From contig NC_092363.1 of NCBI RefSeq assembly GCF_030848805.1, forward strand, positions 12,568,886-12,632,885: a stretch of 64,000 nt of DNA, in the 5' to 3' direction. Below are positions 22,633 to 32,812 of the stretch, piece by piece. Both the position numbers and the translations under genes were made by a program. Below the pieces are notes generated by a model. The model did not search any database. It was not told the origin of the DNA and saw only the letters and a program-made list of their open reading frames with translations. Within the stretch, counting starts at the first letter, position 1; every line of letters starts with the position of its first letter. This DNA comes from Temnothorax longispinosus (taxonomy: Eukaryota > Arthropoda > Insecta > Hymenoptera > Formicidae).

Positions 22633-23160
22633 GGGGATCCTGCAGTGACAGGCGAACTTCCTCGATGTCGATAATGTCAACCTTTCTAATTTTGTTTTCC
22701 CTATATCTGTCTTTGTCTAACGAAATGACATCTGTCCTTGTTTGATTGCTCACCATCTCTCGCAAGATCCGGCAACTATTGTTGCTGCTCTTCTTGTCAT
22801 TCTACATCCGTATTTGCATTACTAAAATAATTTTTCGATGGATCTTTTTTTGTACGCATTGAATCTTACTTCTACTTGCACGATATTATTCCTACATGTT
22901 TTCCCAAGGGCATATGATAAACATTATGTATGTATAAACTGCAGAATTTTTGTTTTAAGCAAATATTGTTGTCAGGTGACAGCTGTATGTGCCCAAATAA
23001 GTAATATTTTTAATTTTTTGGTGTTTTTGATATAAAATCGCGTTTGTTACCCTAGATTTTTGCGCGGACTTTAATTCTGTAAAAGATTTTTGCAATTCTA
23101 TAAAGCCAATTAAATGATCCATCGAAAAACGATAATGTCCGTAAATCATACGACTGCAAG
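22633..23160. mobile_element. Second copy of the GGGGATCCTG TTAA element
   Basis: After TTAA (22629-22632), GGGGATCCTGCAGTGACAGG and then CCTCGATGTCGATAATGTC match the left part of the element at 16513-18696; the block to about 22745 is nearly identical to 18208-18300. Near 23080-23110 CTGTAAAAG and CTATAAAGCC match its right part. The right end is diverged, so the exact 3' boundary is unclear. It interrupts Merlin just after the C-terminal motif. Confidence 0.7.
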
Positions 23161-23207
23161 TTAGTGACGCGCTTTAAACACTTAAATACTTTTAAAGCGC
23201 GTCACTA
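23161..23207. repeat. Hairpin AGTGACGCGCTTTAAA
   Basis: AGTGACGCGCTTTAAA and its inverse TTTTAAAGCGCGTCACT flank a short loop. Confidence 0.8.
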
Positions 23208-23208
23208 A

Positions 23209-23374
23209 AGGCCATTGCACGTAACAAAGTTTTAGTCATAATCGTAAGGCCGTAAGAAAATAGACCAATCACAGTCGATTATTCTCCTTGAGCTCGAAGA
23301 ATAATCGAGTGTGATTGGTCTATTTTCTTACGGTCTTACAATTATGACTAAAACTTTGTTACGTGCAATGGCCT
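23209..23374. mobile_element. 166-bp hairpin MITE with TAA TSD
   Basis: The two halves are near-perfect inverse copies, ends AGGCCATTGCACGTAAC and GTTACGTGCAATGGCCT. TAA lies on both sides (23206-23208, 23375-23377), as for Harbinger-type MITEs. An open frame over the right half is incidental. Confidence 0.85.
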
Positions 23375-23652
23375 TAATGTATACGCCGAAAGAATATCAT
23401 TTCGAATTATGTTACACTTCTGACTTACCAACCAAACAGTTGTCACGTGACCTCTTGCATGCACGTGCGGCCACTGAGCATGCGCATATGGCCACAGGGC
23501 ATGTTCGTAGTAGAGACCTAGATAATCAGAGATGCGACATTGAAGGGCATAGCCTGATTGGTTGTCTAAATCACGTGATAATAACGCCATGTTGGTTCCT
23601 TACTGCATGTGATTGACATCGGTAATGAAATATGTATAATGCACATTTGTAT

Positions 23653-24614
23653 CCCAGCAAACGCTAAAGGATTAAAAGATATTAAAAATTTTTAATACCT
23701 TTGAATCCCTTTTTTGGCGGAATTAAATGAAATTAGATGGGATTCGAAATAAGATGGTCCAATCCCATGGAATCCAAAAAAGAAATTTTCAATTCCATCC
23801 AATCCTATGGAATCTGTAAAGGTTATGGAATTGCATGGCATTAGATGGTTTAGGAAACGTCTCGCGCCTCCGTTGGGCGACCAAGCGCTGTTTTGTTCGT
23901 CGGTGAGCTTTTGTGTATGCCTAAGGGCATTACACGCACTACTGCCGACGGGCAATTAGCCCGAAAATGAGATTTATAAGATCTGTCAGGCCCCGTAGGG
24001 GGTCCCTTTACATAGCGGTCGAGACGAAACTTTGAACTCGAGAAGATGCCCCGGCGATGCGACGCCTAACGGCGTCGACGCGAACTGCCGGTAATGCAGA
24101 TACCGCGCGGGCGTGTACTATTGGTGGCGCGTACCACCACAGAGTTCAACACGGACACTTTTCAATCCCTATCCTGGCATTCAATGGTATTCATTTTATT
24201 GTCAGAATAGACGGAATTCAATGGAATTCAATACGGAAATTTTTAATTCCTAGTTTGGCATTCAATGGTATTCATTTCGTTAACGGAATCAATGGTATTT
24301 ATTGGAATTCATCACGAACTTTCCAATCCCTAACCTGGCATTCAGTGGTATTCATTTTCGTTAACGGAATCAATGGTATTCAATGGAATTCATCACGAAA
24401 CTTTCCAATCCCTAACCTGGCATTCAGTGGTATAATATTTTTGTGTCGGAATTGGATGGGATTCAAAAAAGACAAATTCTTTCCAAAATAAGGAATTCCA
24501 TGTTATTGAAACTATTTCAATCCCTTTTTTGGACAGAATGGAATTCGGAAAGTCCTTAATTGAATTCCTGGCAATCCCGTTTTAATTCTTTTCAATCTTT
24601 TTTCGTTTGCTGGG
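23653..24614. mobile_element. 962-bp CCCAGCAAACG element with 81-bp repeats
   Basis: Ends CCCAGCAAACGCTAAAGGAT and, inverted, CCCAGCAAACGAAAAAAGAT. The inside is saturated with words such as GGAATTCAATGG and TGGTATTCA; at 24150-24430 four copies of an 81-bp unit (anchor TGGCATTCA at about 24175, 24256, 24336, 24418) are in tandem. A CpG-rich segment (23850-24140) is unlike the rest and may be another insertion. No coding. Confidence 0.78.
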
Positions 24615-24997
24615 ATATTAATGGTAGTTTATTAGTGTTTATAATTTACACTTTTGTGCAATACATTATTATTATTATAGTGTAAGTATTCCTATTTGTG
24701 TACATATTTATTATCAAATGTAAACTTAATCTAACCTCTAATAGCACATAATGTCATTTTCTCTCTAATATCATATGAATGTACATACTTAGAATGTATT
24801 GAAAATAGAGTCCTTATGTAAGACTCTGACTGAGAATAGACTTAATTTACTAAAAACATCTATAATATTCTCTACATTTGCGATATTTTCCGAATAATCT
24901 CAAAATCTACATGTGCTGTTAACGACCTGACTTTTCTTTCAAAGCTATATTATTGAACTTGATCCTTTCTTTTGAGAATATTTTGTTTATTATACAG

Positions 24998-26218
24998 AAT
25001 AAAGTGCTGTGTATCTGGTTGTGCAAATATATTTAAGAAGCATCGGAAACTCGAAGGAGATGAAAATTGCCCATTTGTTTTATTCCATCGTTTTCCTAAA
25101 AATGTTGAGGTACAAACTGCTCGGATATTTAATGTGAGAAAAATTAATGGGTGTACTTGGCAGCCTATAAATTCGTCACGTGTAGCACACACTGTAAGTT
25201 AGAACTTAGCTAAAATTTTTGATAAAATTTGATCATTTCATAATAGCGTATTATATTTTTCTAGGAACACTTTGATTATTCCTCTTGGGAGAAAAATAGA
25301 AAAGAGGAGAAAAGGAAACTTAAATTCCAAGCAGTTCCTCCTATTTTTAATAATGTTTCACAGATATCTCAAAATAATCACAATTATTCACGAATGTCAA
25401 TAATGAAAGATATTACTAACAGTTCTACATTGAAAAAACGAAAGATTGATAGACATGAATTGCATTTATCTGTTCATGATTATATGTATGCAAGTAAAGC
25501 TGTCTCCAGTGATAGAAATTTATTTATATTTGATGCCACATCTGTAAGTTATTTTCTGCTTTTAGATTTTTTTTTATATCTTGCCTTTGAATTCTTTTAT
25601 GTTCACTGTAGTAAAAATAAAAAGAATTTCTGCTATTTAATACAAATTTTTATCTCTTCAGATAAAGAAAACTTCAGTATCTATGGTAAAAGAAGTTACA
25701 GAAAATAATATACCAAATATAGAAACTGAATCAGATTTCGTTGATAATGGAAACTCTAATATTGTATTAAATGATTCTGTACTTAAAAATTCTGGTACTA
25801 CTGTACAAAGTAATAATACTTCGAATATTTTTTCGGAAATGATGGTGGAAGTTGAAAATGCTATAACTGCTCAAACTGTGAAAGAGCAAAATATTGATAT
25901 TAAAGCTACGTCTTTAAAAATGGAAAATAAACAACTTAAAAAAGAATTGTCAAGGATTCAGAAAATCGCTGTAAGATACTTAAACAAAATGAGACGCTAC
26001 GCAAGAGTAATAAAAAATTACGTCGAGAAAACGAAAGTTTGACAAATCTCCAGAAGAAAACTCCAGAAGATCACATATCGAAAATATTAAATAAAGATCA
26101 AATAAAGGCAATCAAGAGGAAAAATTATCAAGGTTTACCATGGGACACAAAAACCTTGAAAAAGGCTTTAATTTTAAAAGCAAAATGTGGCTCATCAGAT
26201 ACAGAGAAATAAGGACAT
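24998..26218 (+). pseudogene. THAP-domain N-terminal part of a P-type transposase
   Basis: Exons at 24998-25193, 25265-25543 and from 25662 have good GT-AG borders. Exon 1 holds the THAP start: CCVSGCANIFKK, FVLFHRFPKN, GCTWQPIN. The zinc-ligand Cys usually in the C-[SA]-x-HF motif is missing; the exon junction reads VAHT-EHF. A Lys-rich linker and a coiled-coil-like ENKQLKKELSRIQKI follow, a shift near 26010, and then EDHISKILNKDQIKAIKRK and LPWDTKTLKKALILK, the start of the P-type catalytic part. The gene ends there (TAA at about 26210), so the DDE core is absent. THAP domains bind the transposon ends; this remnant could at most bind DNA, and the ligand loss argues against even that. Confidence 0.8.
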
Positions 26219-26659
26219 GATAAAGCAGCGCACTGTCGGGACATTAAAACTAAAACAATAATATTATTTAAAAAACAAGAAAAACAACAGGAAAATATTT
26301 ATAATAATTTTATTTAGGAAACACGGTTTCCCTTTTCTTGTTCTTATACAACCTAACCTCCTTCACTCAACGTCTCAAAGTACTCATAGGAAAACCAACA
26401 TGGCAGATAATCGCGATAGCTCGATATATCGACCGTCAATGTCGCATCTCTGATTTCTAGGTCTCTAGTTCGTAGTCGCTACATCTCGTCGGTATGACAG
26501 GTCTCATAACCTGATAGTCATCAACTTTAACTGTTAATATCTCGCTTCGCGGGGCAGAGCGACACTTTTTTTCTGCCAGATTCGGTCGTTTTATGCAAAA
26601 ACGCGTCAATTAAGCCTAAGTTCAACGAAATCGGTGAGGAGGCCACTATATTCTTCAGA

Positions 26660-27335
26660 TTTACCGAAGTAGGGAAGGCAAAGGGTGAATAAAAAAGGAG
26701 GAGAAAGCCGAAGAAGGACGAGAGAGCGGACGGAAAGCGGAAGCAGAGAGCAGAGAGACGAGACGGGAAGGCTGACGAGGTGAAGCAGGAACAGGGAAGA
26801 GAGACGGGGAGAAAGCAGAAAGGGAGAGAAGGTGTAAAGGGCGAAGGAAGAGAAAGGAGAAAAGAAAGGGGAACGTCAGGGAGAGCGGGGAGAGATGGAG
26901 TGAGTGGAGGAGTTGGTGAGGGGGATAGCGAAGGTAGGGGAGGAAATGGAGAAGATTAGGAGGATGATGGTGGGCAGAGAGGGGGGAGTGGGATCGAGCG
27001 GGGAGGAGAGGGCGAAGGGAAGAAAGGTCCGAATGACGAATAGGAGAATATGAATAGATGACAGAGAGTGGAGGTGGATTGAGAAGGGTGGGTTGAGGAG
27101 AGGGAGGAATGGGAGAAGGAATAGGATAGAAACGAGGGGAAAGGAAGGGCAGGATGAGGGAGAGAGGGGGGATAAGGGCCGAGGAGGGGGGAGGGAATGA
27201 GAGTGTAAAGGGCCGCACATGGCCAGGTCGCGAGAGGAGTAGTTTGTATTTGTAAGAGGTTTGGGAACGTTCCTCACAAAAACGCCTTGTAAGCCCTGCG
27301 GGGAGAAACCATAAACGCATACATACATACATACA
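26660..27335 (+). mobile_element. Purine-rich LINE-like 3' fragment with CATA tail
   Basis: The plus strand is extremely purine-rich (GGAGGAGA, GAGAGAGG) and ends in tandem CATACATACATACATA (27318-27339), a microsatellite tail often seen at LINE 3' ends. The long minus-strand open frame (Pro/Ser/Leu-rich) is an artefact of this composition. Similar composition occurs in the LINE ORF1 pieces at 41.4 and 52.6 kb, but I could not align them. Confidence 0.45.
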
Positions 27336-27339
27336 TACA

Positions 27340-27716
27340 AAAGACTCAGGATTCCGTCTTGTACAATATATTAAAGGTCAAGGTTAAGATCAAAATCAAG
27401 GTCAAGATCAAGAGCAGATCAAAGTCGAGGTCATCAGTAAATTAACCTTTTTTTATTTTTTATGTATTTTATAATAAATTTCAATTGATAATATGAATAC
27501 AGTATCCTATAATATCTTTGTAACATTGAAAGATAATTTATAAATAAAATTTATAAATATTTATTCTAATTTAAAATTTTACATACTTTTAAATTTATTA
27601 TATAACATTTGTCTTAAAAAAATGAATTACTAATAAAAATCAACATATGAATATTGTTCACTTAAATATATTTATTTATAAAATACAATCATTTTTAAGG
27701 TATATTTGCTCTTCAG
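27340..27716. other. AT-rich DNA 3' of the caspase gene
   Basis: Contains a GGTCAAGATCAA-type imperfect repeat at 27375-27440, then AT-rich sequence that may include the caspase 3' untranslated region. No coding seen. Confidence 0.5.
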
Positions 27717-30700
27717 TCAAATTGTAGGAGCAATTTGCTTTAATTGAAAATCTGATAACAAACGGTCCTTTCGTATCTCTGGTAACTGTGCAATCTGACT
27801 TCCGTCTATTATTCCTTCTTTTTCTCGAATTGATTTCATTATTTTTCTGATACAATCAACAAAAGTTAACTCGTTCCCATAAGTTTTGAAGATTTTACAA
27901 ACTTCTTGTATAAACCATGAGCCTGAATAAATGATAAAGTATAAAATAACATTAGGCTATAATTCGAATTCTCTTATATTTATCATATGTAAATTTCTCT
28001 AAATTTTTATTTTATACAATACTAACTTATATAATTCAACATTATATGTATAATATTAGTCTCTACATTCTTTATTTATTAAAGATTTAATCATTAATAT
28101 AATCAGTAATTAGAAGTACGGAGTCACGAACAAATAATTTAATCTGAATAAATAAAGAATATAGATATCTACATGTAAAATATAGCTTAGTTATTTACCT
28201 TCTTCTTTATGACGTATTGACAAAAAACCTTGCATGGTCGACATAAACATGAAAAAGTTTTCAAATTGGCGTATATCTTCTATAGGCGCAAGAGAATCAG
28301 ATAAACCGTCTGTTGTCAAGCAATTATTTATACTTCCTAGAAGTAAAAGTTACATAGTAGGTACACAAATAACATTTTATGGAATGTGTATTGCGAGAAA
28401 GAAAAATAAACATTTAACTATTAATCTATTAAAACATATCTAATAAATATAAACTACAGTATATTAAAGAAAATTTTTCGCATTTTTTGCGTCTTTTAAA
28501 ATTATAAAAAAAATCATTATCAATAAACACAAAAATATCTTTAATTTTTTGTAATACTTTGTATTTACAATAAATAAAAGTACCTTCGCTTGTCTGAAGC
28601 AAAAGCTAATCGTATGTTTCGGCCTGTATTACGAGCGGTATTCAGGTGTTATTAAAGAATTTTACATTAAATTGTGATCAATTTTAATTCGTAGCCAACG
28701 TTTCGACCTACTTTGTCTTCTAAACTGTTGTTACATTCGAGTTAATAATATTAATGTCTATTGAAGCTCATATAAGAAAATTATATACAATAACATTAAA
28801 TTTTGATAGTCATCGTCGGTGATGCGTCACGCAAGCAAGGTCAAAGTCGTGCTCATATTAGCGCTGTCATCAAGCACACATTAAAAAGTTACCGATTACA
28901 TTATCGCGGTTGACAAATTCGTATTTGTTACTTTCCTTGTAGCAGCAGTCCTCTATAAGGCCTGACACAGCAGATATAGTTATGCAGGATTTGGAGGAGG
29001 AGATGCTTAAATCACTAAACTTCCGAATCCCATATTTTACCGTCGTTACGTAGATGATGTCGTACTTGCAGCACAAAGGACAAGCATTGCTGACATATTC
29101 GATCGTTTCAACAAATATCATGAGAGACTTAAATTCACGATTGAATATGAAGAAAATAGATCTCTTAGCTTTTTGGATCTGAAATTAATTGTGAGTAATA
29201 ATAGGATCATTACAGATTGGTTCCATAAAAAAACCTTTTCAGGCAGATATGCTTGTCCTTCTTTTCAAGCCATCCCAAACAACAAAAATTAGGAACGATA
29301 TACAGTTTCGTGGACAGAGCCATATTGTTGTCTCACCCTCTGTTTTTCAAAAAAAATCTATCATTGATTGTTGACATTTTATTAGATAATGGATATCCGG
29401 TGGACTTAATATTCAGACAAATCAATTTGAGAATTAAAAAGCTCCATTTCAACAAAAGAAAACCCGCGGATGAAAATAATATGGATGACAGCGAAAGTAC
29501 GGAGGGGGAAAAAAGAGATACATCGCCCTTCCGTACTTAAAATCTGCTTCTGAGATCATTGCGGCATCGGTCGATAAAACGAATCTGTCCATAGGTTATA
29601 GAATTATCAATAAACTGAACAATTTAGTTAGGGTCCAAAAGGACAGGAATCCTCATCTTAATAACAATAATGTAATCTATAAAATCTGCTGCAATGATTG
29701 TAATGCATCATACGTGGGTCAGACTAAAAGACAGCTAAATACCAGACTGAGGGAGCATAAATATAATGTTAATTTAGACCCGTCCAAACATTCGGTAGTC
29801 TTGGAACACATCACCTCACTTAACCATTCGTTTAATTGGGATGAAACACGAATTTTAGATTATGAGGGTAAATATAAAAAAAAAATTATCTCTGAGATGA
29901 TCCACATAAAGGAACAAACCAACGGAATTAACTTGAACAAAGATACCGAATCATTGGACAGGGCCTATTTTGACATTCTAAGTGAACTATCTAACTTTTA
30001 ACATAAACATTGACTATACGGAGTCGACCATCGAATATACTTCGCCCTCGCATTAGCAGTACGTCCTCGATACGAAACACATTGATTTGGAGATACGATC
30101 GTTAAAACATAAGACCTGTTAACGTGACCACTTATGTATATATAAGTTCATTATCGTTTAATTACAATACCAACCATGTGATTAATTATTTCCATTTGAA
30201 ATATAGTTGCCACTAAGCATGGTCGCGCGAATAAGAGCTTGACTGAATCTACTCCTACGTAACATATGACAAACAACGACAAACTCAGACGCCGAACATA
30301 GCCGATAGATGCATTCCAATCCTACAGAGGACCACTGATAAGATGCAATTTAATCCTATAGAGGACTGCTGCTACAAGAAAAGTAACGAATACGAATTTG
30401 TCAACCGCGATAATGTAATCGGTAACTTTTTAATGTGTGCTTGATGACAGCGCTAATTTGAGCACGACTTTGACCTTGCTTGCGTGACGCATCACCGACG
30501 ATGACTATCAAAATTTAATGTTATTGTATATAATTTTCTTATGTGAGCTCCAATAGACATTAATTTTATTAACTCGAATGTAACAACAGTTGCCCTGAAG
30601 AAGACCAAGTAGGTCGAAACGTTGGCTACGAATTTAAATGGATCACAATTTAATGTAAAATTCTTTAATAACACCTGAATACCGCTCGTAATACAGGCCG

Positions 30701-30915
30701 AAACATACGATTAAATTTGTATTTAATTTCTTTAAATGTACATATATTCTTTTTTACAGCAACTTTAACCATTGTAACCTTAACTTTACCTCGTGTCTTT
30801 CCTTGACAGGCTTGAATAATGACAATTTTTACAACATCTTTCAATTTCATACAACAGACAGCCCTTTCAATTGTTTCCAGAGAAACTTCTTTCTCATCTG
30901 ATGATATTACGCCTC
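27717..30915 (-). CDS. Caspase, C-terminal three exons (host gene, partial)
   Basis: Caspases are cysteine proteases of apoptosis and innate immunity that cut after Asp. Three minus-strand exons join in phase: 30915-30790, 28336-28199 and 27922-27717 (stop TGA at 27719-27717). The first carries KIVIIQACQGKTR with the active-site Cys pentapeptide QACQG. The second begins GSINNCLTTDGLSDS, where TTD-G is a plausible large/small subunit cleavage point, and ends STMQGFLSIRHKEEG. The third begins SWFIQEVCKIFKTYG, a hallmark of the small subunit, and ends LPEIRKDRLLSDFQL. Borders: acceptor TATTATAG at 30916-30923; donor GTAAAG at 30789-30784; acceptor ACTTCTAG at 28337-28344; donor GTAAAT at 28198-28193; acceptor ATTCAG at 27923-27928. 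The exons show no stops or shifts. A Penelope-like element fills most of the 2.4-kb second intron. Exons with the catalytic His (SHG) are not recognised up to the next transposon at 31.5 kb, so the gene is either split farther upstream or a fragment. Whether it is initiator (Dredd/Dronc-like) or effector type I cannot decide. Confidence 0.85.
28685..28722 (-). ncRNA. Hammerhead-ribozyme-like motif, left pseudo-LTR of Penelope A
   Basis: This is the inverted counterpart of the motif at 30592-30630 (GACC/GGTC helix II, then GAAACGTTGGC). Here the first core box is altered (the strand reads TAGAAGACAAAGTAGG), so this copy is probably inactive. Confidence 0.35.
28967..30001 (+). pseudogene. Penelope-like RT (partial) and GIY-YIG endonuclease
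   Basis: The coding starts inside the RT palm: DIVMQDLEEEML, then FYRRYVDDVVLAA (catalytic YVDD), RLKFTIEYEE, LSFLDLKLIV and DWFHKKTFSGRY. A shift near 29260 is followed by FVDRAILLSHP, a second shift near 29540, then VIYKICCNDCNASYVGQTKR and LNTRLREHK, the GIY-YIG nuclease start used by Penelope-like elements to nick target DNA. The C-terminus ends AYFDILSELSNF at 30001. The N-terminal half of RT is missing (5' truncated). Confidence 0.88.
30592..30630 (+). ncRNA. Hammerhead-ribozyme-like motif, right pseudo-LTR of Penelope A
   Basis: CTGAAGA, a helix GACC-AAGTA-GGTC, then GAAACGTTGGC matches the conserved core order CUGANGA - helix II - GAAA. Hammerhead motifs are known in pseudo-LTRs of Penelope-like elements, where they process the transcript. 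Helix III and the cleavage triplet are not resolved by eye. Confidence 0.5.
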
Positions 30916-30919
30916 CTAT

Positions 30920-31545
30920 AATATAAATTTATGATTTAAGTTAAGTCATTAAGTTAATATTAAATATTAACTATAAATGTCGAAAATAAATAGGCAAGAG
31001 TGGAGCACATTTGGACATTTTGAAATTTCCGCTTAAATCGTGTTAATTTGCAACGACGCTTGTTGGAGTAAATTGTATTCTGAAATTTTGGTATTTTACT
31101 GCAATAAAATTTTTATGCAAGAAAAATAATCCTGTAACAGTTTCTGAGATAAATAACATAAGTCTTCTGGTTATTTTTTTTTTTTTTAACTTTTTGGCAT
31201 TTTTACCGTGCGTACCAAAAGTTTCGGAACCCTCCAATTTTTATGTAAAACATTTTTTCAATAAACCAATACTTTCTGATTGTGAGATAATTGGCCGTTC
31301 CGGAACTTTTGGTAGATTATGAGAGTTTAGTAGTTTGACAACACCTAACAATCAGGGAATTAATTTTTGTCATTTTAAAGAAATAATGTACATTCGGATA
31401 AATAGGCTGGGGCCATGATTGCCATGAAGAATAGAGAAAAGGTAGCCGAACTGGCATGAAGGAATTTTCAAAACGTGCGACTGAATGCCGAGCCAAGGTT
31501 GCGCTTTTGTCCCACGGGATTTAAGGCCTGTGTCCATGACACTAT
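30920..31545. other. AT-rich DNA upstream of caspase exons
   Basis: No caspase exon recognised. The words CCAAAAGTTTCGGAACC (31216) and CCGGAACTTTTGGTAG (31299) are inverse to each other, suggesting a small decayed inverted-repeat element. Confidence 0.45.
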
Positions 31546-31788
31546 CCCTTACGGAAAAACAGTCAAATATTGAGTAGTAATACTCAATTTTGGGAGTTTA
31601 CTCTAAAATTTTGGTGTATACACTCAAATCTTGAGTGTTTATACTCAAACATTAAGTATGCACACCTAAAGATTGAGAGTTTATACTCAAATTGAGTGTA
31701 TAGATTAAAAGATTGAATGTGTACATTCAATGACTGAGTGTTCACACTTAAGTTTGAGTATAAATACTGAATATTTAAGGGCCACTTC

Positions 31789-31941
31789 GACTTAAGGGAA
31801 ACTTCGATTAACTTAATCATTGATTAGTTCACTGGAAATGACCAATCGCATTTATCAATTTGCTTAATGAGCAAATGCGATTGGTCATTTCCAATGGACT
31901 AATCAACAATTAAGTTAATCGGAGCTTGATCGAAGTGGCCC
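31789..31941. mobile_element. 153-bp hairpin MITE with TAA TSD
   Basis: Ends GGGCCACTTCGA and TCGAAGTGGCCC, TAA on both sides (31786-31788, 31942-31944), and inner arms AATGACCAATCGCATTT / AAATGCGATTGGTCATT. Confidence 0.83.
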
Positions 31942-32694
31942 TAAAAGTTTATTCTCAACACTTGGGTATGACACTCAATAGATGTGTAAACCCTAAACCT
32001 TTGAGTGTTATTCTGAAGATTGAGTATTCTCAAGAGTTACTTGAGTGTTAATTCGCATGATTGAATATTAACGCTGAAATGTTCAATATAAACGCCTGCA
32101 AATATTTGCGCACTGCTTAAAAATGATTTTAAGTAAATGCAGTAAATTTAGAATACTAGACATCACAGACGCGCGCTACGCGCGCGCTATTTAGCAACAG
32201 ATACACAACTGTCAAAACTACGCTATGACAGCCGCTCATGAAGTTAGCGCAGCGACAGAACCAATCAGCATCGCGGAAAAGAGTCAACAATAAACTTCGA
32301 GACTTTCGAGAAGACTTCGAGAGATGCGAGTATCGATTTAACATGCCTTTTTTTAGATAGGAGGATTGTGGTTGCATAATAAAATCTTTTCTTAAATTAA
32401 AAATATACTTTAAATACTTCTTTTTTAAGTAAACTCTAGAAATTAATCATGTTTTTTAACAGTTTAATATGTTTATTACAATGCTCCACAATAATTATTT
32501 GTACCAACAGAAAAAAATATTAAAATATGTTAAAACAAAACATATTGATAAAATAATACTTAATGATATGAAAAATACTGAAAAATATTAAATAATAGAC
32601 ATATGTCATATGTTAAAAGTACATTGAATTGGATATCCAGCTTATATATAATACAATATAAGATATTATATATGATACTTCTTGCATACAGAAC

Positions 32695-32812
32695 GTGGAA
32701 ACGTTTGCTGCGCCGCAAGAAGCGACGCAGTCTCGGACGCAGTAGCCATTCAACCATTGAATGGCTACCGTAGCGTTGCTTCTTGACGTGCGGCAATCGT
32801 TTCCGTGTCCTG
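32695..32812. repeat. Imperfect inverted repeat, arms ~55 bp
   Basis: GGAAACGTTTGC...GTAGCCATTCAA pairs with TTGAATGGCTAC...GCAATCGTTTCC. It is probably a small MITE; the TSD is unclear. Confidence 0.6.

Larger units (their letters stand above)
23511..26467 (+). mobile_element. P/THAP-type transposon with 8-bp TSD
   Basis: GTTCGTAG occurs immediately outside both ends (23503-23510 and 26468-26475). The termini TAGAGACCTAGATAATCAGA (left) and its inverse TCTGATTTCTAGGTCTCTA (right) are followed by GAGATGCGACATTGA in both. An 8-bp TSD and an internal THAP gene fit the P superfamily. It landed in the right terminal repeat of Merlin, and is itself interrupted by a 962-bp MITE. Confidence 0.83.
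20917..26655 (+). mobile_element. Merlin (IS1016-like) transposon, multiply interrupted
   Basis: The left terminal region (from GGTAAATCTG at about 20917, then GTGGCCTCCTCACCG) is repeated inverted in the right part ending at about 26655. Inner parts of the terminal repeat (CATGCCCTGCGGCCATATGC and TTTGGTTGGTAAGTCAGAAG) recur inverted at 23390-23510. The right repeat is thus split by the P-type element at 23511-26467. A TTAA-flanked element and hairpin MITEs also lie inside. A clean 8-9-bp TSD could not be read at the outer ends. Confidence 0.7.
28568..30715 (+). mobile_element. Penelope-like element A in caspase intron
   Basis: Inverted repeats of about 355 bp (28607-28960 and 30355-30713) enclose an RT/GIY-YIG gene. 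TTTGTATTTA lies outside both ends (28558-28567 and 30716-30725), a 10-bp TSD. About 39 bases lie between the left TSD copy and the inverted repeat, on the 5' side of the gene; Penelope elements are known for such a short tail. Inverted pseudo-LTRs and 5' truncation are usual in this class. Confidence 0.85.

Noticed and set aside
26661..27340. Long minus-strand open frame rich in Pro, Ser and Leu
   Set aside because: It is produced by extreme purine bias on the opposite strand; no domain or conserved motif is visible.
31043..31237. Minus-strand frame upstream of the caspase exons
   Set aside because: Checked as a possible caspase exon; it lacks the SHG motif and other caspase features and lies near a decayed inverted repeat.
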